Below are positions 1 through 7,560 of a stretch of 64,000 bases of DNA, piece by piece. The stretch's first letter is position 1. Each line of letters starts with the position of its first letter. Position numbers and translations under genes: made by a program. Source of the stretch: Streptomyces sp. NBC_00341 (GTDB taxonomy: Bacteria; Actinomycetota; Actinomycetes; Streptomycetales; Streptomycetaceae). Location of the stretch: positions 8,308,001 through 8,372,000 of the forward strand of contig NZ_CP108002.1 in the NCBI RefSeq assembly GCF_041435055.1, written 5' to 3'. The notes beneath the pieces are model-generated. The model ran no database searches, was not told where the DNA came from, and saw only the letters and a program-made list of their open reading frames with translations.

Positions 1-397
1 CGAGGCCGGTCGACTCCAGGGGGAACCAGGCGAAGTCGGCCCCGGGCAGGACGGCGGCTGCCGCGGCCGTGATGGCGAACTGGGCGAGGAAGGTGACTTC
101 CCTTCCTTCCAACGCGACCGCGAGCACCACCGCCGGCGCGCCGACGGCGACCGCAGACCAGCGCAGAGTGCGCATCTCACCCGTAGCTCGCCGGTCGTAC
201 CCGTCTCTGCCGGCGAAGATGTCGTGCGCCAGAGAAGCTGCCGACGAAAGGGTCAGCGCGGCCGCCACCGTGAGGCTGGTCAGGAAGAACATGGATACGG
301 TGAGGGCGATGGTCATGCCGTCGGCGGAGCCGTCGGCAGCCAGTCGTATGGCGGCTTCTTCATGTACCTCGGCCCGTACCGGTACGACGTGGACCAT
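1..397 (-). pseudogene. 5'-truncated sodium:solute (acetate-type) symporter fragment, runs off the left edge
   Basis: The minus-strand frame from an ATG at 397 encodes a hydrophobic protein that continues past base 1. After about 28 polar residues it has a membrane segment, then LAHDIFAG, a basic loop, and a second hydrophobic stretch with EGREVTFLAQFAITAAA. This order matches the C-terminal third of ActP/DhlC-type cation-acetate symporters, where the motif is typically SHDLYA followed by NxNIAFMVGLAFAIAAS. In that family roughly 350 residues and most membrane helices come before this point. Here they are missing and the frame runs back into the TetR gene, so I read it as a 5'-truncated remnant. 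A genuinely short protein is possible but unlikely. The family match is from memory; truncation is an inference. Confidence 0.55.
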
Positions 398-507
398 GGG
401 TGAGCAGGGCTGGAGGGCAGGAGGCCGGTGCGATTCGTGCCTCGGTGCGGCGGGGGATTGCCCCGAGCCCGGGTCTGTCCCGTAGCGGGTGGTGAGACGG
501 GCGCTCT

Positions 508-1131
508 TCAGGCCCGCGGCCGGCCTTCCGCTACCGGTCGCAGGGCATCCACCACGAGGTCCAGCAGCCGCCCCGTCAGCTCCGGGCTGTTGCCGGCCGT
601 CGTGGACAGGAACACCCCGAGGAGCATCATCGTGACCTCGTCCGGCTCGACGTCCGCCCGTAGTGAGCCGGCCTGCGCCCCGGCGTCGAGGATGACCGCG
701 ATCGCCGCAGTGAGCCGTTCCCGGGTAGCCGGTGTCGCGATGGCGCCCGAGGCCCAGCCTGCGCGGAGGGTATCGGAAATGCCGCGTTTGGCCGCGAAGA
801 ACGCCGCGTAGCGGTCCATCCACGCACGCAGCGCTGCCTCGGGCGGCAGCGTGGAGAGCAGGGCCGGGGCGCTGGTGACGACGGCGTCGAGTTCGGCGGC
901 ATAGATGGCCTCGACGAGCGCTTCGCGGGTGGGGAAGTGACGGTAGAGCGTGCCGATCCCGACGCCGGCCTCGCGGGCGATGGCGTCGAGGGGGGCCTTG
1001 CCACTGGTCGCGGTGAAGGCATCGCGGGCGACTTCGAGCAGCCGCTCGCGATTGCGCCGGGCGTCGGCGCGGGCCGGGCGCCCAGCCGTGTTCGCTGATC
1101 CGTCGGGCGCGGTCGAGTCTGACGCGGTCAA
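508..1131 (-). CDS. TetR/AcrR-family transcriptional regulator
   Basis: A 207-residue one-component repressor. The N-terminal helix-turn-helix is clear: RNRERLLEVARDAF, then AIAREAGVGIGTLYRHFPTREALVEAIY around residues 25-75. The variable helical ligand domain follows. The first codon is TTG at 1131; a GGAGGG ribosome-binding site lies about 8 bases upstream, and no ATG or GTG fits the fold better. It is transcribed divergently from the aldo-keto reductase at 1217. Two matching inverted repeats lie in the 85-base gap, and one covers this gene's own ribosome-binding site, so autorepression and control of the reductase are both likely. The ligand cannot be read from sequence. Confidence 0.9.
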   Translation of the reverse strand: MTASDSTAPDGSANTAGRPARADARRNRERLLEVARDAFTATSGKAPLDAIAREAGVGIGTLYRHFPTREALVEAIYAAELDAVVTSAPALLSTLPPEAALRAWMDRYAAFFAAKRGISDTLRAGWASGAIATPATRERLTAAIAVILDAGAQAGSLRADVEPDEVTMMLLGVFLSTTAGNSPELTGRLLDLVVDALRPVAEGRPRA

Positions 1132-1133
1132 AG

Positions 1134-1184
1134 CGGAGGCCCTCCGTTTAGTGTTACGGTCGGTGGTAACGGAGTCTCTCCGTT
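1134..1184. promoter_or_regulatory. Twin TetR-type operators between the regulator and the aldo-keto reductase
   Basis: Two inverted repeats share the half-site CGGAG-N3-CTCCG: one at 1134-1146 and one at 1170-1182. The second extends to perfect 7-base arms AACGGAG-TCT-CTCCGTT (1168-1184). Centres are 36 bases apart. The first overlaps the ribosome-binding site of the TTG-started regulator gene. Symmetry and spacing are read directly; binding by the adjacent TetR protein is inferred. Confidence 0.7.
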
Positions 1185-1216
1185 TACTTCCATCGTCTCA
1201 TGAGAGCGGCCCTGCC

Positions 1217-2152
1217 ATGACGTCCACCGCGCGATCTACCCAGCTCACGGCCACCGGAGCAGCACGAGTCGGCGGGCCCGGCGCGCTCGCGGGCCGCACC
1301 GTCTCCCGCGTCGGCTACGGCGCCATGCAGCTGCGGCGGTTGGATCGCGCTGCGGCGATCACGCTGTTGCGCCGCTCCGTCGAACTGGGCATTGATCACG
1401 TCGACACCGCCCACTTCTACGGCACGGGCTTCGTCAACGAGGTGATCGCCGCCGCCCTCCGCCCCGAGGACGACGTCCTGGTCGTCAGCAAGGTCGGGGC
1501 CGAACCCGCTGCGGGTGGTCCCGTCCCGCTGCGCCTCGCCCAGCGGCCCGAACAGCTGCGGGCCGGCGTAGAGGACAACCTCAAGAGCCTCGGATTCGAA
1601 CAGATTCCCCTGGTCAACCTGCGCCGCGCCGACCACGGTCCCGGCCTGCGAGCCGAAGGCGACCAGATCGTCGACCTCGACGATCAGCTCGCCGTCATGG
1701 CCGAACTGCGGGACGAGGGAAAGATCGGCGCCATCGGTCTCAGCAGTGTCTCCCTCGACGGCCTGCGCCGAGCCCTCTCCGTGGGCATCGCCTGCGTGCA
1801 GAACGCCTACAGCCTGGTGTCGCGCGACGACGAGGACGTGCTGCGGCTCTGCCTCGCCGAGGACATCGCCTGGGTGCCGTACTTCCCGCTCGGCGGCGCC
1901 TACGCGGGCCTGCCGAAGGTCACCGACGAGCCCGCCGTCGCCGCAGCCGCGCAGGCGCTGGGCGTCGCCCCCGCCCAGATCGGCCTTGCCTGGCTGCTGC
2001 AGCACACCCCGAACACGCTCCTCATCCCCGGCACCGCCGACCTTGAGCACCTGCGGGCGAACACCGAGGCAGGCGCGATCACCCTCGATGAGGCCACTCT
2101 CGCCGCACTCGACGCCGTTCCCTCGCGCCCCGGCGACATCGAGGTCGGATAG
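1217..2152 (+). CDS. Aldo/keto reductase family oxidoreductase
   Basis: A 311-residue cytosolic NADPH-dependent reductase of the TIM-barrel AKR family. The N-terminal strand GYGAMQL is followed by ELGIDHVDTAHFYGTG, which holds the conserved Asp and Tyr of the catalytic tetrad. Further on come the VSKVG strand with the active-site Lys, GKIGAIGLSSVS, and the nucleotide-binding end IPGTADLEHLRANTEA. The frame is open further upstream, but ATG 1217 gives the normal family length and leaves the promoter free. It is divergent from the TetR gene and probably its main target. The substrate cannot be predicted; many close relatives are annotated only as oxidoreductases. Confidence 0.92.
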   Translation: MTSTARSTQLTATGAARVGGPGALAGRTVSRVGYGAMQLRRLDRAAAITLLRRSVELGIDHVDTAHFYGTGFVNEVIAAALRPEDDVLVVSKVGAEPAAGGPVPLRLAQRPEQLRAGVEDNLKSLGFEQIPLVNLRRADHGPGLRAEGDQIVDLDDQLAVMAELRDEGKIGAIGLSSVSLDGLRRALSVGIACVQNAYSLVSRDDEDVLRLCLAEDIAWVPYFPLGGAYAGLPKVTDEPAVAAAAQALGVAPAQIGLAWLLQHTPNTLLIPGTADLEHLRANTEAGAITLDEATLAALDAVPSRPGDIEVG

Positions 2153-2189
2153 CCCCGTTCGCCCGCACCACCACACCGGGAGGTCACCC

Positions 2190-2504
2190 TTGACACTGAA
2201 CGCCGCCGAACGGCACCGCACGGGCGAGGAGTTCGCCCAGAACCTCGCACTGTCCGGGCTCACGCCCCACGACGTCGCCACCGATCTGGCCTTCACGCCG
2301 GAGCGGCTGCGCCGGACGCTCGACGTCGACCCCGCATCCGACCCCGTCGACGTATGGCAGCTGCGCGACTACCTCCGGCAGGCCGTCCTGGACGCCGGGG
2401 GTACGCCTGCCCCCTATACCGTGCTCAACGACCGCTCCCGGCTCAGGGCGCGCCTCTGGTTCCGACTGCGCGACGCCCCACGGCACGTCTTTACCAGGGC
2501 GTGA
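2190..2504 (+). CDS. DUF2316 family protein
   Basis: A 104-residue soluble protein that I recognise as the DUF2316 family: ERHRTGEEFAQNL, then LTPHDVATDLAFTPERL near residue 30, and a C-terminal YTVLNDRSRLRARLWF segment. The middle resembles a small helix-turn-helix, so DNA binding is possible but not shown. The start is TTG at 2190, preceded by a good GGAGGT site 6 bases away; no closer ATG exists. It begins 37 bases after the aldo-keto reductase on the same strand, so the two probably form one transcript under the twin operators upstream. Function unknown. Confidence 0.85.
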   Translation: MTLNAAERHRTGEEFAQNLALSGLTPHDVATDLAFTPERLRRTLDVDPASDPVDVWQLRDYLRQAVLDAGGTPAPYTVLNDRSRLRARLWFRLRDAPRHVFTRA

Positions 2505-2613
2505 ACCGGCCCAGGACCGCAGAGGAGCACGAGCTCACTCCCTCCTCGCACAGTGGAGCGCTTAGGCTGCCTCGCAGCGTCGGCACGGTGCGGGCCAGGA
2601 CGCGGGAGGTCCG

Positions 2614-2799
2614 ATGGAGCCGATGGGCCAACCGCAGGCCGACGATGTGCTCGCTTCGTGGGCGCCGGCCGGGATGGGAAGCATCGTCGTCGTCCTCGGC
2701 CGGGGCGTGGTGATCCACAAGGCGATCGTCTCGGGCAAGGCCGGTGCCGCCTCTTCGCGCGGTTGGAGACCGGCTTCTGCCGCGGGGCTCAGAGGGTAG
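2614..2799 (+). CDS. Possible small protein, 61 residues, unrecognised
   Basis: A short frame that begins with ATG preceded at good spacing by a full GGAGGT site (2608-2613). The product has one hydrophobic run (MGSIVVVLGRGVVI, about residues 21-34) and a basic Ala/Gly-rich tail. I know no family for it. Its 3' end overlaps the end of the convergent AraC gene by 11 bases. The strong ribosome-binding site argues for a gene; the composition of the C-terminal half and the lack of relatives argue against. It could be a remnant of a longer gene. Confidence 0.25.
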   Translation: MEPMGQPQADDVLASWAPAGMGSIVVVLGRGVVIHKAIVSGKAGAASSRGWRPASAAGLRG

Positions 2800-3670
2800 T
2801 CGTGCGAGAACCGGTGCGAGTGCGCTGGTAGCGCGCGGGCGTGGTGCCGACGTGGCGTGTGAAGTGCCGGTTCAGGTGGGCTTGATCGTGCAGGCCAACA
2901 GTTGTGGCGACCTCGGCGGGTCGGTGGCCGTCGAGCAGAAGGCGACGTGCGTGTTCGATGCGCTTACCGGTGAGGTAGGCGTGTGGGGGCAGGCCGTATG
3001 CCTGTTTGAAGCAGCGGATCAGATGGGTGGGGTGGGCGTGCAGGGTGGCTGCGGCCTCGTGCAGGGAGAGGCCGGCGCGGGTTCGTGAGTCCAGCAGTTC
3101 TCGCAGCCCGGCGGCGAGGTGGTTCGTCTCACGCCCCGGTGCGCGGGGCTGGAGCGCGGTGAGGTGGAAGCGAAGCCGCTCTTGGATGAACGAGAGGCGC
3201 GACTCGGCTTCGAACCCGTCTCCGGCGTGGATCAGGGTGGTGTGCAGTTGGTCGATCCGCCGATGCAACAGCCCATCAGTGAGGACCGGAGTGTCCGCTG
3301 CCCGGCCGGCCAGACTCTGCGGGAGTACGGAGTCGTCAAGGTAGAGGTTGCGCTTGCGGAACCCGGACTCGGTAACGGTCCGGCCGTCATGGGGGACGCC
3401 GGGAGGCAGCAGGAGGACGCCGGCGCTGCCGGTCGCCCCGTGGCGGCGACCGTCCAGGCCGAAGTCCACCGAGCCGTCGTCGAGGATCATCAGGTCCCAC
3501 GTGTCGTGGGTGTGGGCCGGGTAGGCGTGGTCGGTGAAGTGTGCGTGGAACACCTCCGCCCCGGCGGAAGTCCTTCGCGGCCCGGAGTGCGCCTCCAGGG
3601 TGAGCATGCCGGCCGGCCCCGGGTGGTGCGGGGCTGCCGCCTGCCGGGATGAGACGGGCAGGCACGCCAT
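2789..3670 (-). CDS. AraC-family regulator with N-terminal cupin sensor
   Basis: About 293 residues from ATG 3670, or 272 from the internal ATG 3607; the cupin fold begins after the second. The sensor domain carries HAHFTDHAYPAHTHDTWDL and LLLPPGVPHDG, typical of AraC_binding cupins. The C-terminal part has the two helix-turn-helix units of the AraC fold (LSLHEAAATLHAHPTHLIRCFKQAYGLPPHAYL and VATTVGLHDQAHLNRHFTRHVGTTPARYQ). I chose 3670 because its ATG overlaps the stop of the upstream small membrane protein gene (TGATG), which implies coupled translation. Effector and targets are unknown; the transketolase is divergent 600 bases away. Confidence 0.88.
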   Translation of the reverse strand: MACLPVSSRQAAAPHHPGPAGMLTLEAHSGPRRTSAGAEVFHAHFTDHAYPAHTHDTWDLMILDDGSVDFGLDGRRHGATGSAGVLLLPPGVPHDGRTVTESGFRKRNLYLDDSVLPQSLAGRAADTPVLTDGLLHRRIDQLHTTLIHAGDGFEAESRLSFIQERLRFHLTALQPRAPGRETNHLAAGLRELLDSRTRAGLSLHEAAATLHAHPTHLIRCFKQAYGLPPHAYLTGKRIEHARRLLLDGHRPAEVATTVGLHDQAHLNRHFTRHVGTTPARYQRTRTGSRTTTL

Positions 3671-3915
3671 CACTGGCGTCGCAGCCTCCGCCGGAGCACC
3701 AGGAGGTCGATGCCGGCGGTCGCGGCGAGGAGGGCGCACACCCCTGCGAGAACGGCCAGCTCCGTGCGGGTCGGTGTGTCGCCGGGACCGGCGGCAGCCG
3801 CCCCGAGGGCGAGCAGCACCGCGGCCACCACGAAGACCGACAGAGCCGTCGTGGCGAGAATTCTCCTGAGGCGCAGCGCACTGCGAGCGTTTGCGGGTTC
3901 CGTGCCTCGTCGCAT
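3670..3915 (-). CDS. Small two-helix membrane protein, DUF6343-like
   Basis: An 81-residue protein with an N-terminal GTEPANARSALRLR motif, two transmembrane segments (about 25-42 and 52-69) and a basic C-terminus RRRLRR. The N-terminal motif resembles the Streptomyces DUF6343 family (EPxTARSxLRLR), of unknown role. Its TGA overlaps the ATG of the AraC-family gene (TGATG), so the two are probably one transcript with coupled translation. A membrane partner for the regulator is possible but is inference only. Confidence 0.7.
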   Translation of the reverse strand: MRRGTEPANARSALRLRRILATTALSVFVVAAVLLALGAAAAGPGDTPTRTELAVLAGVCALLAATAGIDLLVLRRRLRRQ

Positions 3916-4267
3916 CCGAATCTCGCGCTCCTCCGGCGTGTCGTGTCAGCCCTTGGCCACCGTAGCGGTCAGGAGTCTGCCTGGACGGTGCCGGCGGTCT
4001 CCCGGAACGCCGGAATGCGCAGTGGCGCTGGAGCTGCCCGGGGACCGAGAGCAGGAGGCGGCATCGTGCATTGGGGTGAAACCGGCAGCGCGTAGACGGT
4101 TCGGCATCGCACATGTCGCCGTTGCGCAGCCGCCACCGCTGCCTCCACTCGCGGTCCACGGCCGAACGAGGTCAAGCGGGCCGGAGATGTGATGGATCGC
4201 CCGGATCAGGGAACTCGTCTCCCGTCGCACGGTCTCTCCCCCTCGCACCCGTACGAAAGGCCCGGCC
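3916..4267. other. Intergenic, 352 bases, no gene recognised
   Basis: Divergent gap between the DUF6343-like gene and the transketolase. It must hold both promoters. Short open frames on both strands have no recognisable family and no convincing ribosome-binding site, and I saw no strong inverted repeat. Confidence 0.5.
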
Positions 4268-6139
4268 ATGCCCACCCGACCGACCACGCTCGATTCCAGC
4301 AGCGACCTGCACCAGATCTTCGAGCTTGCCCAGCAACTGCGCGTGGACTCCGTTCGGTCCAGCACGTCCGCGGGTTCGGGGCACCCCACCTCCAGTCTCT
4401 CGGCGGCCGATCTGATGGCCGTCCTGCTAGCCCGCCACCTGCACTACGACTGGTCGGCGCCGGACAATCCCGCCGGTGACCACCTGATCTTCTCCAAGGG
4501 GCACGCGTCACCCCTCCTCTACGCCATGTTCAAGGCCGTCGGAGTCGTCGGTGACGAGGAGCTGATGACCACCTACCGCCGATTCGGTCACCGCCTCCAG
4601 GGCCACCCCACCCCGGTGCTGCCCTGGGTGGACCTGGCCACCGGCTCGCTGGGCCAGGGCATCGCGTACGGGGTCGGCATCGCGCTGGCCGGCCGGGACC
4701 TGGAGAAACAGCCCTACCGGGTATGGGTGCTCTGCGGGGACAGCGAGATGAGCGAGGGTTCCGTCTGGGAGGCGCTCGACAAGGCGGGACGGCACCAGCT
4801 GGCCAACTTCACCGCGATCGTCGACGTGAACAGGCTCGGCCAGAGCGGACCGACCGAGCTGCAGTGGGACACGGCTGCCTACGCGCGGCGGGCGGAGGCA
4901 TTCGGCTGCCGGGCCGTCGTGGTCGACGGCCACGACCTCGAAGCGGTCGACCGGGCCCTGACCACGGCCGCCGACGGGCAGGCGCCCACCGTCATCGTCG
5001 CGAGGACCGTGAAGGGCCAGGGCGTCAGCGAGGTCGCCGACCAGGAAGGCTGGCACGGCAAACCGCTGCCAGAGGATCTGGCCGAGCGGGCCGTGGCGGA
5101 ACTGGGCGGCATCCGCGATCTCCGGGTGCGCGGCCCCCGGCCCCCGGAGGCCACGCCCGTCCCGGCCCCGGCAGCGGGTCCGGTGGAGCTGCCCCGCTAT
5201 GACGTGGGGGACGAAGTCGCCACCCGGGTCGCCTTCGGCAAGGCACTGGCTGCCCTCGGGGCCCGCCCCGACGTGGTCGCCCTGGACGCCGAGGTCGGCA
5301 ACTCGACGCACGCGGAGGACTTCAAGAAGGCCCACCCGGAGCGCTACTTCCAGACCTACATCGCCGAACAGCAGATGATCGCCACCGCCGTCGGCATGGC
5401 CGTGCGCGGCTACCGCCCCTACGCCACCACTTTCGCCGCCTTCCTCACCCGGGCACACGACTTCATCCGGATGGCCGCCGTCTCCGGGGTCACCATGGCC
5501 CTGTGCGGGACCCACAGCGGTGTGGAGATCGGGGCCGACGGCCCGTCCCAGATGGGTGTCGAGGACCTCGCGATGATGCGTGCCGTCCTCGGATCCACCG
5601 TCCTCTACCCGTCCGACGCGACCTCGGCCGCCGCCCTGACGGCCGCCATGGCCGACATCGACGGCATCTCGTACCTGCGCACCACCCGCGGCGCCTATCC
5701 GGTCCTCTACGACGGGGACGAAACCTTCCAGCCCGGAGGCTCCAAGACCCTGCGCGCAGGTGACGGCGACCAGGTCACCCTGATCGGCGCCGGTGTGACC
5801 CTGCACGAGTGCCTGGCCGCCGCCGACGAACTCGCCGCCGATGGCATCCCGGCCCGCGTGATCGACCTGTACTCGGTCAAGCCCGTCGACGCCGGGACCC
5901 TGCACCGCGCGGCCTCGGACACGGGAGCCCTGGTCGTCGTCGAAGACCACCATCCCGAAGGCGGTATCGGCGAGGCGGTCCTCTCGGCACTCGCGACGTC
6001 CGGCGGCAACCCGCGCTTCGCCCACCTCGCCGTCACCGGCCTGCCGGGATCGGGCACCCCGCAGGAGCTCCTCGACGCGGCCGGGATCTCCCGCTCCCAC
6101 ATCGCCGACTCGGCCCGCGGTCTGGTCGGGCGCCGCTGA
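4268..6139 (+). CDS. tkt: Transketolase
   Basis: A 623-residue thiamine-diphosphate enzyme that moves two-carbon ketol units between sugar phosphates in the non-oxidative pentose phosphate pathway. Visible are the N-terminal SAGSGHPTSSLSAADLM, FSKGHASPLLYAMF, the GDSEMSEGSVWEALDKAG cofactor and metal motif (about 157-175), and the catalytic-Glu segment TYIAEQQMIATAVGMA (about 360-375). Length and motif wording fit the shorter animal/archaeal-like single-chain type rather than the 660-700-residue bacterial housekeeping type, so it may be a second, specialised copy. No other pentose phosphate gene lies nearby. The ATG start has an AAAGG site about 6 bases upstream (4257-4261). Confidence 0.93.
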   Translation: MPTRPTTLDSSSDLHQIFELAQQLRVDSVRSSTSAGSGHPTSSLSAADLMAVLLARHLHYDWSAPDNPAGDHLIFSKGHASPLLYAMFKAVGVVGDEELMTTYRRFGHRLQGHPTPVLPWVDLATGSLGQGIAYGVGIALAGRDLEKQPYRVWVLCGDSEMSEGSVWEALDKAGRHQLANFTAIVDVNRLGQSGPTELQWDTAAYARRAEAFGCRAVVVDGHDLEAVDRALTTAADGQAPTVIVARTVKGQGVSEVADQEGWHGKPLPEDLAERAVAELGGIRDLRVRGPRPPEATPVPAPAAGPVELPRYDVGDEVATRVAFGKALAALGARPDVVALDAEVGNSTHAEDFKKAHPERYFQTYIAEQQMIATAVGMAVRGYRPYATTFAAFLTRAHDFIRMAAVSGVTMALCGTHSGVEIGADGPSQMGVEDLAMMRAVLGSTVLYPSDATSAAALTAAMADIDGISYLRTTRGAYPVLYDGDETFQPGGSKTLRAGDGDQVTLIGAGVTLHECLAAADELAADGIPARVIDLYSVKPVDAGTLHRAASDTGALVVVEDHHPEGGIGEAVLSALATSGGNPRFAHLAVTGLPGSGTPQELLDAAGISRSHIADSARGLVGRR

Positions 6140-6807
6140 CATGCGGTCAGGGAGCGTTCTTCCGCCATGTCTCGCTCAGGGTCACAAGGGACCCGAGGCT
6201 TTGAGTTCGGTCCCGTCCCGTTGGTGCGGTTCAGGAGGATCAGCACGCGATCGAGGAGCTTGCTCACGTTCTGAATGCCCGGTTCGAGCCCTCGTCGGTG
6301 GACGAAGGCGGTGAGTTCAACGACGACGTGGGCGAAGCAGTAGGCAAGGGCGCCGGGCCCGGCGGCCCGTTCGCCGACGGTACTGAGGATGTCCATCGTG
6401 CTGATGCTGCGGTCACTCGGCCTTCGCCGCGACCGGGTACGAACTCCTGAATCCGGTAGCCGAAGCCTTCTGAGGTGGCGCCTACGGCAAGCCAGGCCGG
6501 GGTGGGACATCCAGTGGAGCGGATCTTCGGGACACCGCCGGCGGCACGGGCGATCTGTGCGGCCCAGCTGCGGTCGGGGCTCCATTTCAACACCGCCTGC
6601 TGCCGAGCTGCTCGCCCGGCGGCTACCCCGGGCTGCCCATTCTTCCGGCGGATGGTGGTCTCGGGCCGGGAGGAACTGCTGCCGGAGGAAACCGCGGAGG
6701 CCAGGGCCCAGCTGGAAGTCGAGTTGGACTGGCGCGTGCGTACCGTCCGGGTCGGGCCGGTGGAACCGACTGTGGCGGGAAACTCTGAATGGTGGTTCAC
6801 TTTTTAT
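6140..6807. other. 668-base stretch without a recognisable gene
   Basis: Open frames exist on both strands but none has a ribosome-binding site, family motif or normal actinomycete codon bias. A minus-strand frame near 6200-6396 has natural-looking composition (FAHVVVELTAFVHRRG), and a plus-strand frame near 6650-6800 reads in frame into the following TetR gene. The right edge, just before 6808, is unusually AT-rich. A decayed gene or mobile-element relic is possible; nothing decides it. Confidence 0.4.
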
Positions 6808-7560
6808 ATGGCCTACCGCAAGACCCCAGCCGAAATCAGTCGGCTCGAAGCCGCCAGAGAGCACCTGATCACCTGTGCCACCTCGGTGATCACGGAAGTG
6901 GGCTGGTCACAGGCGTCCGTCACCGCCGTCGCCGACTCGGCGGGCATCGCGGCCGGTTCCGTCTACCAGCACTTCGCGTCCAAGACCGCCCTCGCCGTCG
7001 AGGTGTTCCGGCGCGCCGCCGGGCGCGAGGTCGACGTACTGGGCGAGGTGCTCCAGGGGCCGGGCGACCCCGTCGGGCGGATCGGACGCGGCGTCGAGGT
7101 CTTCGCCCGCCGCGCCCTGGAGAACCGAGGGCTGGCCTACGCGCTGCTCGCCGCCCCCGCAGAGCCGGCGGTCGGCGCCGAACGCCTCGAATTCCGCCGC
7201 CGCTACCGCGCCCTGTTCGCCCAGGTCGTGCACGAGGGCATCGAGTCCGGCCTGCTGCCCGCCCAGAACGGCGAGATCACCGCGGCCGCGCTCACCGGGG
7301 CGATCGGTGAAGTGCTCGTCGACCCGCTCGGCGCCCGCGACGAGAAGGCCGCGGAGGCGCTCCTCGCCGAACTCGTCGCCATGGCGTTGCGCTGCGCGGG
7401 CGCCCCGCCCCCCGCAGCCCTGACCGGACCCGCGCGAACCCCTGCCTCCCGTCCATCCCACTCGGAGGAAAACCGTGACCACGACCGACGCCCCCCGCAG
7501 CCACCCCACCGCCCTGACTCACGAAGTAACGAACCAGACACCGCCGTTGACCGGCCATGA
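6808..7560 (+). CDS. TetR-family regulator upstream of aidB
   Basis: A regulator of about 250 residues. The helix-turn-helix is clear: ATSVITEVGWSQASVTAVADSAGIAAGSVYQHFASKTALAVEVF (about residues 20-65). The helical ligand domain runs to about residue 205, then a charged, Pro-rich tail of about 40 residues overlaps the start of the aidB-like gene by 86 bases in another frame. ATG 6808 gives the family's usual N-terminus, but no ribosome-binding site precedes it and the upstream DNA is unexplained, so the true start or promoter may have been altered. Co-directional overlap suggests it controls its own operon with aidB. Confidence 0.85.
   Translation: MAYRKTPAEISRLEAAREHLITCATSVITEVGWSQASVTAVADSAGIAAGSVYQHFASKTALAVEVFRRAAGREVDVLGEVLQGPGDPVGRIGRGVEVFARRALENRGLAYALLAAPAEPAVGAERLEFRRRYRALFAQVVHEGIESGLLPAQNGEITAAALTGAIGEVLVDPLGARDEKAAEALLAELVAMALRCAGAPPPAALTGPARTPASRPSHSEENRDHDRRPPQPPHRPDSRSNEPDTAVDRP

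Noticed and set aside
4508..6142. A minus-strand open frame of 544 codons opposite the transketolase
   Set aside because: Shadow; the plus strand matches transketolase throughout.
6264..6800. A 178-codon minus-strand frame in the unexplained gap
   Set aside because: Ser/Pro/Thr-rich composition, no family and no ribosome-binding site. I could not match it to any transposase.
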